From Bacteroidales bacterium UBA5507 (GTDB lineage: Bacteria; Bacteroidota; Bacteroidia; Bacteroidales; Lentimicrobiaceae), in assembly GCA_002426195.1 (NCBI GenBank), contig DIOT01000047.1, positions 290,303 to 354,302 of the forward strand: DNA of 64,000 nt, read 5' to 3'. The stretch's first letter is position 1, and each line of letters opens with the position of its first letter. The position numbers were made by a program, and so were the translations under genes. This document shows, piece after piece, positions 26,533-33,605 of the stretch. The notes beneath the pieces are model-generated. The model was not told where the DNA came from and made no database searches. It saw only the letters and a program-made list of their open reading frames with translations.

Positions 26533-27396
26533 ATGCAAAAAGGAGATAAAAAAGAAGTGAGAGAACCCCAGGAACAACCAAAACCTGGTATTGAATCAGA
26601 AATGAGACCTGAACCCATTTATGATAATCCTGAATATAAGGGAAGCGGGAAACTTAAGGGGAAAATAGCTCTGATTACCGGGGGAGATAGCGGAATTGGG
26701 AGAGCTGTTGCAGTGCTTTTTGCTAAAGAAGGTGCTGATATTTCGATTGGTTATCTATATGAACATTCAGACGCTGATAAAACAAAATCGGTGGTTGAAA
26801 AATATGGACGAAAATGTTTAACCATTCCTGGCAATGTCCGTAATGAGATTATATGTAAGGATCTGGTTGAACAAACAATTAAAGTATTTGGCAGAATTGA
26901 CATACTTGTCAACAATGCTGCTATACATTATCAAAACAAGAACCTTGAGGATATATCAACTGATACGATAGTAGAAACCTTTGAAACCAACTTCTACTCT
27001 TATTTCTGGACAACAAAATACTGCCTTCCGTACCTTAAAGGAGGTTCTGTCATAATCAATACAGCATCAGTTACAGCATATCGTGGCAGTCCGGATCTTA
27101 TAGACTATTCTGCAACAAAAGGTGCTATAGTTTCATTCACAAGAAGTTTGGCACAAAACCTACTAAAGAGAAATATAAGAGTTAATGCAGTGGCTCCCGG
27201 ACCAATTTGGACACCATTAATTCCCTCCACATTTGATCCGGATAAAGTTTCAAAACATGGAAGTGATTCACCGATGCAGAGAGCCGGTGAGCCAATAGAA
27301 GTAGCGCCAAGTTACTTGTTTTTGGCCTCGGATGATTCGAGCTATTATAACGGACAAGTATTACATCCAAATGGTGGAGAAATAATTAATGGTTAG
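26533..27396 (+). CDS. Short-chain dehydrogenase of the YghA / general-stress-protein-39 type
   Basis: The 287-residue protein has a charged N-terminal extension (about 38 residues, with QPKPGIESEMRPEP). A Rossmann fold follows, with TGGDSGIGRAVA (TGxxxGIG cofactor motif), NNAA, catalytic Ser in NTASVTAYRG and YSATK (YxxxK). The C-terminal PGPIWTPLIPS and HPNGGEIING stretches fit the general-stress SDR group (YghA, YdaD/GSP39). An NAD(P)H-dependent reductase acting on small aldehydes or ketones is likely, but the substrate is not known. It lies in a row of stress-type genes, 117 nt after the kinase gene. Confidence 0.9.
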   Translation: MQKGDKKEVREPQEQPKPGIESEMRPEPIYDNPEYKGSGKLKGKIALITGGDSGIGRAVAVLFAKEGADISIGYLYEHSDADKTKSVVEKYGRKCLTIPGNVRNEIICKDLVEQTIKVFGRIDILVNNAAIHYQNKNLEDISTDTIVETFETNFYSYFWTTKYCLPYLKGGSVIINTASVTAYRGSPDLIDYSATKGAIVSFTRSLAQNLLKRNIRVNAVAPGPIWTPLIPSTFDPDKVSKHGSDSPMQRAGEPIEVAPSYLFLASDDSSYYNGQVLHPNGGEIING

Positions 27397-27521
27397 GTAC
27401 TTATATGTAAAATTTGAAAAGATACTTCCAAATAATGTAACGCATTAAGACATTACATACTACATCTTTGTAATTACTACAAATTACTTATATAAAACTT
27501 CCAAACTAAACTATTTAAAAC

Positions 27522-28067
27522 ATGAAAGAATCAGGAAAAAATAATCCCAGGAAAGCAAAAACTGGAGCTGCTAAAGGATTACATGAACTATTTGAAGAAG
27601 AATTGAAAGACATTTTATGGGCAGAAAAAGCAATTTTAAAATCAATGCCTAAAATGATTAAGAATGCGACTTCACAAGAATTGATATCTGCTTTAGAAAA
27701 CCATGTAAAGCAAACAGAAAATCAGATTAAAAGACTAGAACAAGTTTTTGAAGTAATAGGAACAACTGTTGAAGACAAAAAATGTGAATCGATGGAAGGA
27801 CTAATTAAAGAAGCCGAAGAAATCCTTGCTGAGACAGAAATAGGAATGGTTAGAGATGCTGCTATTATATCAGCAGCTCAAAAGATTGAACATTATGAAA
27901 TTGCATCTTACGGGACCTTGAGTTCTTTCGCACATACACTTGATGAAATGGAAGCTTATGATTTGCTGGAAGAAACACTGGACGAAGAAAAAGAAACCGA
28001 CATGCTGTTGACTGAAATTGCAGAATCATCAATCAACATAGAGGCTATGGAGAGTGACGAAGAATAA
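27522..28067 (+). CDS. YciE/DUF892 ferritin-like protein
   Basis: The 181-residue protein has a basic N-terminal tail and then a four-helix bundle: GLHELFEEELKDILWAEKAI, ELISALENHVKQTENQIKRLEQVFE, DAAIISAAQKIEHYEIASYGTL and ETDMLLTEIAE. The Glu and His residues on these helices (ExxL, EHYE) form the di-metal site of the DUF892/YciE family. It ends in an acidic tail. YciE-type proteins are induced by osmotic and general stress; biochemical function is unclear. It starts 125 nt after the SDR gene. Confidence 0.92.
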   Translation: MKESGKNNPRKAKTGAAKGLHELFEEELKDILWAEKAILKSMPKMIKNATSQELISALENHVKQTENQIKRLEQVFEVIGTTVEDKKCESMEGLIKEAEEILAETEIGMVRDAAIISAAQKIEHYEIASYGTLSSFAHTLDEMEAYDLLEETLDEEKETDMLLTEIAESSINIEAMESDEE

Positions 28068-28125
28068 AAACATTTGACTACAAATTAACTATCTATCACT
28101 AATTCACTAACTCAAAACTAGAACT

Positions 28126-28251
28126 ATGAAAACGAATCAGAATGTAATGAACGCCAACGAAAAGAAAGGCAACTCTCGAAAAGAAACCGGTACAGGCAAA
28201 TCATCTACGGGAGGTGGTAAAAGTGGTAATCGTTCCAGATCAGAGGAATAG
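28126..28251 (+). CDS. 41-residue hydrophilic peptide
   Basis: This ATG-TAG frame encodes 41 residues with almost no hydrophobic side chains, rich in Lys, Arg, Gly, Ser, Asn and Glu (KKGNSRKETGTGKSS, then TGGGKSGNRSRSEE). It lies 58 nt after the DUF892 gene and 29 nt before the next gene, in the same direction. The composition recalls the short hydrophilic stress peptides (KGG/GsiB-like, Con-10-like) but no repeat motif of those families is complete. Real-gene status rests on position and on a gap that would otherwise be empty. Function unknown; a disordered stress peptide is inferred. Confidence 0.6.
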   Translation: MKTNQNVMNANEKKGNSRKETGTGKSSTGGGKSGNRSRSEE

Positions 28252-28280
28252 ATCACTTAATTTCCGTAATCAAAGAATAG

Positions 28281-28568
28281 ATGGAAATATTCCAAAGTAA
28301 TAACCTCTCAATTAATTCTGAAGGTTTGTTATGTATTAATGACATTGTGGTGGATCCTGATATGATCTTGTTTGAAGAGGACGCTAAAGTCCTGCTTGAG
28401 AATGAACTCATGGAAGTACCACTTTTCTACAATCCCGATGATGAGAATGATTTAGCACCTTCGGATATGGATGAATTTGAAATAATATCTGATGATGAAT
28501 CCACATTTGATGATGAAATCTCTCTTGATGGGAATAATCAAGATTTATTCTCTGAGGATTCTGAATAA
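28281..28568 (+). CDS. Very acidic 95-residue protein, unknown
   Basis: The 95-residue protein holds about 30 Asp/Glu, one Lys and no Arg, so its predicted pI is extremely low. The N-terminal half looks foldable (LLCINDIVVDPDMILFEEDAKVL). The second half is a near-unbroken acidic tail (DDENDLAPSDMDEFEIISDD). No family recognised. It follows the basic 41-residue peptide by 29 nt and ends before a strong terminator. The opposite charges of these two neighbours suggest they could bind each other, which is speculation. Confidence 0.7.
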   Translation: MEIFQSNNLSINSEGLLCINDIVVDPDMILFEEDAKVLLENELMEVPLFYNPDDENDLAPSDMDEFEIISDDESTFDDEISLDGNNQDLFSEDSE

Positions 28569-28585
28569 ATCAATGTTTTTTCAAG

Positions 28586-28616
28586 GAAGGCTATATAGAA
28601 ATATATAGCCTTCTTT
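28586..28616 (+). terminator. Terminator with 12-bp stem and GAAA tetraloop
   Basis: GAAGGCTATATA (28586-28597) pairs with TATATAGCCTTC (28602-28613) around a stable GAAA tetraloop, then TTT. It ends the transcript of the acidic-protein gene. Confidence 0.85.
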
Positions 28617-28637
28617 GAGAAAATTATTATCAAAAAC

Positions 28638-28668
28638 TTGCATAATCTGCGAACATTTCATATATTAA
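28638..28668 (+). promoter_or_regulatory. Possible promoter of the YtxH operon
   Basis: TTG at 28638-28640, a 20-nt spacer and TATATTAA at 28661-28668 (two mismatches to TAnnTTTG in the last half). The spacing is ideal but the -7 box is imperfect. Confidence 0.4.
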
Positions 28669-28769
28669 AGGAGTTTTCTATTTAGAAAATAGATCTATAC
28701 TTAAGTGGAGGAATTAGCAGCAGAATGCATGTTTCCAATAAATAATAACAAACTAAAATCCAAAGGACC

Positions 28770-29066
28770 ATGAACGCAGGTAAAATGATTTTAAGCATAG
28801 CGGTTGGTGTAGCAGCCGGTGCTGTTATTGGTGTCTTATTAGCACCAGACAAAGGAAGTGAGACTCGTCGTAAAATTTCTGAAAGGAGCAATGAGTATGC
28901 TGATGGTTTAAAGACCAAATTCAACGATTTTATTGAAAGTGTGCTCGACAAATTTGATTCTGTTAAAGCAGAAGCGGAGAATTTGGCTCATAAAGGCATG
29001 AATAAAGCCGAAGAAATTAAGAATGAAGTTAAACAACCGATGAATCAACAGCCTCCAAGAGGTTGA
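28770..29066 (+). CDS. YtxH-domain small membrane protein
   Basis: The 98-residue protein has one N-terminal span (MILSIAVGVAAGAVIGVLLAP) running into DKGSETRRKISERS, the YtxH hallmark. An amphipathic Lys/Glu-rich helix (about 45-85) follows. YtxH proteins are general-stress proteins in Firmicutes and are common in Bacteroidetes stress clusters. It is first of three closely spaced membrane-protein genes (28770-29897). Compare the Escherichia coli yqjD-yqjE-yqjK row, which also pairs a DUF883/YtxH-like protein with a holin-X protein. Confidence 0.88.
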   Translation: MNAGKMILSIAVGVAAGAVIGVLLAPDKGSETRRKISERSNEYADGLKTKFNDFIESVLDKFDSVKAEAENLAHKGMNKAEEIKNEVKQPMNQQPPRG

Positions 29067-29088
29067 TGAAAGAATTAAGCAAAAGAAC

Positions 29089-29430
29089 ATGGAAGACAAT
29101 ACAACGTTTTTCGGTGCTTTACTGGAAAAGGCAGAAAGCTACGGTAAGACAACGATTGACCTAATTAAGCTGAAAGCAGTTGATCAACTTTCCAAAATAG
29201 CGTCTAACGCTGTCTACATAACTATAATTGCCATATTTACCTTCTTTTTCTTAATGGTACTTAATATGGCTCTGGCATTTTGGATCGGTGATTTATTAGG
29301 CAAAATATATATTGGCTTCTTTGTTGTTTCAGCCTTCTATGTTCTTTTGATAATTCTTCTGATTATTTTTAAGAAGCAAATTATTAAAACTCCATTATCC
29401 AATAAGATTATCTCCAAATTCTTGAAATAA
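29089..29430 (+). CDS. Holin-X (YqjE-like) membrane protein
   Basis: The 113-residue protein has an amphipathic N-terminal helix (about 1-38, LLEKAESYGKTTIDLIKLKAVDQL). Two strong membrane spans follow (about 43-68 and 73-98) with a basic C-terminal tail (KKQIIKTPLSNKIISKFLK). This is the layout of the Holin-X/DUF1469 (YqjE) family. Despite the name, no lytic role is known. It lies 22 nt after the YtxH gene and 11 nt before the next. No phage gene is nearby, so a prophage origin is not supported. Confidence 0.82.
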   Translation: MEDNTTFFGALLEKAESYGKTTIDLIKLKAVDQLSKIASNAVYITIIAIFTFFFLMVLNMALAFWIGDLLGKIYIGFFVVSAFYVLLIILLIIFKKQIIKTPLSNKIISKFLK

Positions 29431-29441
29431 TCCAGGTAAAT

Positions 29442-29897
29442 ATGACTAAAGTCGATCCAAATTCAGAGCTGCAGGAAGCGATCCTTGTTCTTGAAAGCAA
29501 ACAAAAAGAAGAATTAAAACAGTTAAAAAAGGAATTTGAAGATGTAACTGAAAGAATGAGACCACAAAACATAGTTAAGTCAGGAATTAGCCAGCTACGC
29601 TATTCACCTAAAATCAGGAGCACTCTAATTACAGCCGGAGCTGGATTATTGACATTCTTTTTAATCAGAAAAATATCTTCAGGTAAAAAGAGACGGATCA
29701 ACTCTACAAAGCATACTTTTAGCAATCCCGGTGCCCATCAAGTTAAGAAAGCCGCGGGTTCTTTAGTGAAATACATTATTGCTGCACTCATTTCACAAAA
29801 TTCCGACAAAATCAGGGATGTAGCTGTTGGATTAATCAACAGAATAAAAGTAACTTCGAAAACCAAATCAACAACAAGCAGTCAACACGTATCCTAA
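29442..29897 (+). CDS. Small membrane-associated protein, third gene of the YtxH unit
   Basis: The 151-residue protein has an N-terminal coiled-coil-like helix (about 8-40, ILVLESKQKEELKQLKKEFED). One span lies at about 60-77 (TLITAGAGLLTFFLIRKI), a Lys/Arg-rich linker follows, and there is a second weakly hydrophobic helix (about 108-120). No family recognised. Its place after YtxH and holin-X genes is like that of yqjK after yqjD and yqjE, but the sequences cannot be equated by eye. It ends 5 nt from the convergent BrkB gene with no terminator between. Confidence 0.72.
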   Translation: MTKVDPNSELQEAILVLESKQKEELKQLKKEFEDVTERMRPQNIVKSGISQLRYSPKIRSTLITAGAGLLTFFLIRKISSGKKRRINSTKHTFSNPGAHQVKKAAGSLVKYIIAALISQNSDKIRDVAVGLINRIKVTSKTKSTTSSQHVS

Positions 29898-29902
29898 AAA
29901 CA

Positions 29903-30859
29903 CTACCGCTTTCTTCTGTTTAATTTAGCAGCTAGCCTACGCTGTTCCTCAAGTTTTTTCCAACAATCGGCCATATCGTCATGTACAGCATGTTGCGAAG
30001 GTTCTACGTTGCCGAACTTCATATCAGAGTAAGCTTTAGTAAATTCTGCTCCAAAAAATACAATCATCGATGTATAAGACACCCAAAGTAATATTAAAAT
30101 AACAAATCCTGCTGCACCATAGCCGGATCCTGGATTTGCCTGCCCGAAATAAATTCCCAATCCTGATTTCCCTAATGTGAATAGTAATGAGGTCAAAAAT
30201 GCCCCTACCCATACAGTTCTCCATCTGATTCTAGCATCCGGCATAAACCTAAACATCATAGCAAAAAGTAAAGTAATGACTGACAGTGAGAAAATGAAAT
30301 TTAAAATGTGAAAAACAAACATTATGACTTCTGGCCAGTTACGTTGAATATAGCCTGCGAAAGCTGAAAGAACTGTAGTAACAACAAGAGATATAAGCAA
30401 AAGGAATGCTATGGTAATTATTAATCCCAGTGAAAATAGTCGGGCTTTTACTATTTGCCACATTCCTGACTTTGAGGCATCAGGTTTAACACCCCATATA
30501 AAATTAAGTGATTTTTGAAACTGAATAAATACTCCTGTTGCCCCCATTAAAATAGTGGTAACACCAATTATTGTTGCAATTAAGGACTGATTCTCATCAT
30601 AAGCTTTGTCAATAACCAGTTGTATTTGCCGGGCAGTATCCTCAGTCATTGCGGTAGCAATTTGATCATTCAAATATGCTGAGACCTGGCCTTGTCCAAA
30701 AAAATATCCTGCCAGTGTAATTATCACCACCAACAATCCTGGTAGAGAAAAAATTGCATAATAGGCAATTATTGCACTCTCTCTGAATGGATCCTTAGCG
30801 TTCCATTCCTTGAAAGCTGTCTTGATTAGGTTCCAAAAATTCTGAATTCGATTTCTCAT
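29903..30859 (-). CDS. YihY/BrkB-family membrane protein
   Basis: The 318-residue protein has about six membrane spans. It carries the family's N-terminal motif AIIAYYAIFSLPGLLVVI and the central GATGVFIQFQKSLNFIWGVKP. The C-terminal VGAFLTSLLFTLGKSGLGIYFGQ and ILLWVSYTSMIVFFGAEFTKAY follow, with a basic cytoplasmic tail (LEEQRRLAAKLNRRKR). The family was once wrongly called ribonuclease BN; its true role is unknown. It is the only minus-strand gene in the stress cassette and converges on the YtxH unit. Confidence 0.92.
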   Translation of the reverse strand: MRNRIQNFWNLIKTAFKEWNAKDPFRESAIIAYYAIFSLPGLLVVIITLAGYFFGQGQVSAYLNDQIATAMTEDTARQIQLVIDKAYDENQSLIATIIGVTTILMGATGVFIQFQKSLNFIWGVKPDASKSGMWQIVKARLFSLGLIITIAFLLLISLVVTTVLSAFAGYIQRNWPEVIMFVFHILNFIFSLSVITLLFAMMFRFMPDARIRWRTVWVGAFLTSLLFTLGKSGLGIYFGQANPGSGYGAAGFVILILLWVSYTSMIVFFGAEFTKAYSDMKFGNVEPSQHAVHDDMADCWKKLEEQRRLAAKLNRRKR

Positions 30860-31278
30860 ACTGATTCATTTAGTTGGTTATAATCGGAGATATCTTACTA
30901 CTCATGTATCTGTATGTGCTACAATATTTCTTCCCGGTTCAACTATATGCTCACAACAAGTGAAAATTTATTTCGTTTTTAACTAACTTAAGCATGACTA
31001 TTAAATTCTGATAACTGCTAGTACTAATCGGATCTCACTTATTTTTCTACTTTTGTTCTTTCCAGAAGACATCTTTAATAACAAGCATATTAAATATAGA
31101 GTAGCTGCATTGGTTGACCATTATAGAACCGCTTCATTTATTTACATGATTTCAATACTTATTACTCAAGAGGGCCGTTAGAATGCAATCAATATTTTGC
31201 ATCCAAGCTTAAAAGTGCAATTAACAATATCCAATTTCTGATGTTGTACGGGAGTATTTTGCCCAATGAATTTTCCTT
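30860..31278. other. 419-bp gap between divergent brkB-like and kinase genes
   Basis: No convincing open frame or RNA gene is seen here. The region is AT-rich and should hold divergent promoters. The only clear signal is the -7-like TACTTTTG at 31048-31055. A leader of more than 200 nt before the kinase would follow if that element is used. Confidence 0.5.
31048..31055 (+). promoter_or_regulatory. Possible -7 element for the 31279 kinase
   Basis: TACTTTTG matches TAnnTTTG exactly but no TTG lies at -33, and it is 224 nt before the kinase ATG. Weak evidence. Confidence 0.3.
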
Positions 31279-32883
31279 ATGAGCCAGAAGACCGATTCGC
31301 GAATAAAACAACAAACTAAGGACCTGAAAGATCATATTTTCGATCAAGCCGAAATCAATACAGACATAGGGACTTTTTATTGGAATTTGCACACCCAGGA
31401 ATTATCCTATTCAGACAATTTTTACCGCATACTTGGATGTGAACCAGGAGAATTTGAACCCAATATAGATTATTTTAATAAACGCTTTTTACATCCTGAA
31501 GATCGCGAAAAAATAGAAATGGCAAGATCGAGGGTTCAGCAAACAGGAGAAGCAGATTCATGGGAATACAGAATAATTACCAAATCAGGTCATATCAAGT
31601 ACATAAAAGCACATAGTAAACTTATCAATGTAAATGGAGAGAGTATCCTGGTAGGTAATCTTCAGAATATAACAAGCGATATTATTAAAGTACGGCAGCT
31701 AAAAAAGCGACAAGAAGAATTGCGATTAAAAAATATTGAACTCAAAACATCATTAAAGGTAATACACAATGCTGAAATAAGCGCAGGGCTAGGACATTGG
31801 CACATTAATCTGGAGACTAATAGTTTTTATGTTTCAGAAAATCTCAAGAAAATAAGTGGATTAGTTATAGATGAAAGAACTACATTAGAAAGTGTATTGA
31901 ATATGGTACATCCTGATGACCGGCAAAACCTTGTTGAAACCAGCATGAAAGATTTCGAGCTAAATCGTACAAGTATTAGCGTTTTCAGGATGATTAAACC
32001 TGATGGCCAAATTAAATACATCAAAGGCACATCAGACAAAATGAGGATAAATAAAGTTAATTATCTGGTTGGAATCTTTCAGGATATCACCTCTCTTATT
32101 GACAAAGAAATAATGTTGGAAGAAAAAAATCTTCAACTGGAAAGAAAAAATGAAGAATTGGCCTCATTCAACCACATGGCATCACATGATCTGCAGGAGC
32201 CCCTCAGGAAGATCCAGATTATCTCAAAGATGATAATTGAAAATGAAAAGGAGTTATCAGAAATCTCAATAGGATATTTTAAAAGAATGATCCAGTCGGC
32301 TAACAGAATGCAAACTCTTATAAATGACTTGCTTAATTATTCAAGAGCAAATGATTTACTTGCAATTAAAGAAAGGACTGATCTTAATGTAATATTAAAG
32401 GCAGCTATTCAAAATATGCAGGATGAGATTAATACTTCAAAAGCAATAATACATTTTGACCCCTTGCCTGTTCTAACAGTTATCCCATCACAAATAGAGC
32501 AACTTTTTGTTAATCTACTAGATAATGCATTAAAATATACCCGTAAAGAAGTTAAACCAATTATTAATATAACAACTAAAATTGTTCCAGGGGAATCAGT
32601 AACGGGCTATGGAATAAAAGAGATTTCACATTACTATTGCATAAATTTCACTGACAATGGTATTGGTTTTGACCAAAAATATGCGCATAAAATTTTTGAT
32701 ATTTTTCAGAGATTACATGGTAAAAATGAGTTCTCAGGTACAGGCATTGGGCTTACAATATGTAAAAAAGTAATTCAAAATCATAATGGATATATTACTG
32801 CGAGCGGGGAATTGCTTAGAGGAGCCAGTTTTAATATCTTCTTACCAGTTGAAGAAACTTCAGACGTGACATCCATTGAATAA
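31279..32883 (+). CDS. Soluble histidine kinase with two PAS domains
   Basis: The 534-residue protein has no membrane span. Two PAS domains cover about 30-135 (GTFYWNLHTQELSYSDNFYR, HPEDREKIE, GHIKYIKAHS) and 165-275 (GLGHWHINLETNSFYVSENL, HPDDRQNLV, GQIKYIKGTS). A HisKA domain with MASHDLQEPLRKI at about 300 follows, then a HATPase with NLLDNALKYTRK, DNGIGFDQKY and GTGIGLTICKKVIQNHNG. The PAS domains resemble each other, suggesting internal duplication. The kinase core is closely similar to that at 25039, so the two are paralogues. No receiver gene is adjacent, so it may share the receiver at 24582. Confidence 0.92.
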   Translation: MSQKTDSRIKQQTKDLKDHIFDQAEINTDIGTFYWNLHTQELSYSDNFYRILGCEPGEFEPNIDYFNKRFLHPEDREKIEMARSRVQQTGEADSWEYRIITKSGHIKYIKAHSKLINVNGESILVGNLQNITSDIIKVRQLKKRQEELRLKNIELKTSLKVIHNAEISAGLGHWHINLETNSFYVSENLKKISGLVIDERTTLESVLNMVHPDDRQNLVETSMKDFELNRTSISVFRMIKPDGQIKYIKGTSDKMRINKVNYLVGIFQDITSLIDKEIMLEEKNLQLERKNEELASFNHMASHDLQEPLRKIQIISKMIIENEKELSEISIGYFKRMIQSANRMQTLINDLLNYSRANDLLAIKERTDLNVILKAAIQNMQDEINTSKAIIHFDPLPVLTVIPSQIEQLFVNLLDNALKYTRKEVKPIINITTKIVPGESVTGYGIKEISHYYCINFTDNGIGFDQKYAHKIFDIFQRLHGKNEFSGTGIGLTICKKVIQNHNGYITASGELLRGASFNIFLPVEETSDVTSIE

Positions 32884-32932
32884 GATGTAAGAATTTCTTA
32901 AATGCATATAAAGTATAATTATGCCGTAGTAC

Positions 32933-32941
32933 TACATTTGC
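32933..32941 (+). promoter_or_regulatory. Probable -7 element of the csbD-like gene
   Basis: TACATTTGC matches TAnnTTTGc exactly, 43 nt before the ATG at 32984. The same 9-mer is the -7 box of the tRNA gene at 33254. No TTG at -33. Confidence 0.5.
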
Positions 32942-32983
32942 ATATAACTAATTATATATCAATACTCTACAGAAAGGAAACTA

Positions 32984-33169
32984 ATGAATAAGCTAGAACT
33001 AAGAGGAAATTGGAATGAACTAAAGGGGAAACTCAAACAGCGATATGCTGAATTAACCGATGACGACCTTGCTTATGAAGAAGGAAGAGAAGATGAACTG
33101 CTTGGTCGACTTCAACAAAAGCTTGGGAAAACCGAGGATGAAATCAGGAATACCCTTAAAGGTCTATAG
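32984..33169 (+). CDS. CsbD-family stress protein
   Basis: The 61-residue protein has the family core GNWNELKGKLKQRYAELTDDDL and EGREDELLGRLQQKLGKTEDEI in the normal order and length. CsbD-like proteins are small, charged and induced by general stress in many bacteria; molecular function is unknown. It has its own -7 element and a clear terminator, so it is monocistronic. It marks the right end of the stress cassette that begins at 23959. Confidence 0.95.
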   Translation: MNKLELRGNWNELKGKLKQRYAELTDDDLAYEEGREDELLGRLQQKLGKTEDEIRNTLKGL

Positions 33170-33195
33170 GTAGATCATCCATTTAATAATGTTTT

Positions 33196-33222
33196 AAAAG
33201 CCTCAAATAAGAGGCTTTTTTT
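33196..33222 (+). terminator. Intrinsic terminator of the csbD-like gene
   Basis: AAAAGCCTC (33196-33204) pairs with GAGGCTTTT (33211-33219), loop AAATAA, followed by further T to 33222. Confidence 0.88.
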
Positions 33223-33229
33223 ATACAAA

Positions 33230-33261
33230 TTAACAAAGTCCAGGGAAAATCAATACATTTG
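33230..33261 (+). promoter_or_regulatory. Promoter of tRNA-Ser
   Basis: TACATTTG (33254-33261, then C) is an exact -7 match, ending 12 nt before the mature tRNA 5' end. TTAACA at 33230-33235 stands at about the -33 position (21-nt spacer after TTA). Confidence 0.6.
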
Positions 33262-33273
33262 CATTTCTTTTTC

Positions 33274-33360
33274 GGAGAGATGCCAGAGTGGTCGATTGGG
33301 GCGGTCTCGAAAACCGTTGTACCCTCGCGGGTACCAAGGGTTCGAATCCCTTTCTCTCCG
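33274..33360 (+). tRNA. tRNA-Ser (anticodon CGA)
   Basis: An 87-nt class II tRNA. The acceptor stem is GGAGAGA (33274-33280) with TCTCTCC (33353-33359) and discriminator G at 33360. The anticodon stem GCGGT/ACCGT encloses CTCGAAA, giving anticodon CGA for serine UCG codons. There is a long variable arm with stem GTACCC/GGGTAC, and a T-arm AAGGG-TTCGAAT-CCCTT. CCA is not encoded (CATT follows), so it must be added after transcription. Its promoter and terminator make it an independent unit. Confidence 0.97.
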
Positions 33361-33411
33361 CATTTAATTATATTTTGTAAGTTATTCACTATGTGAGTCT
33401 TGACTTACTTT

Positions 33412-33450
33412 AAAAGAGCCTGAGTCAATTCTGACACAGGCTCTTTTTTT
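33412..33450 (+). terminator. Terminator of the tRNA-Ser unit
   Basis: AAAAGAGCCTG (33412-33422) pairs with CAGGCTCTTTT (33437-33447), with an inner GTCA/TGAC stem and an A-A mismatch, followed by T to 33450. Confidence 0.9.
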
Positions 33451-33514
33451 CAGAACCTTACTCTAATAGCTTGTTTAGAATCATTATAAAGTTCATTTAA
33501 ATATAATCATTTTG

Positions 33515-33545
33515 TTGACAAGTGTGTTTAGATACCTTACATTAG
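33515..33545 (+). promoter_or_regulatory. Likely promoter of the act-cox operon
   Basis: TTGACA starts at 33515, and after a 20-nt spacer TACATTAG at 33538-33545 matches TAnnTTTG with one change. The leader to actA would be about 50 nt. Confidence 0.5.
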
Positions 33546-33605
33546 CAAAACGAATAAGGCAATTCTTCATTTTTTTTCTCAGATTTCACTTAACAATAGC
33601 ATCTT

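Noticed and set aside
29089..29430. Holin-like protein as a sign of a prophage
   Set aside because: No phage structural, integrase or lysis genes are near; holin-X proteins are common in non-phage stress loci.
33183..33389. Minus-strand frame of 68 codons
   Set aside because: It is the reverse of the tRNA-Ser gene (GEKGIRTLGTREG is a familiar tRNA-antisense artefact).
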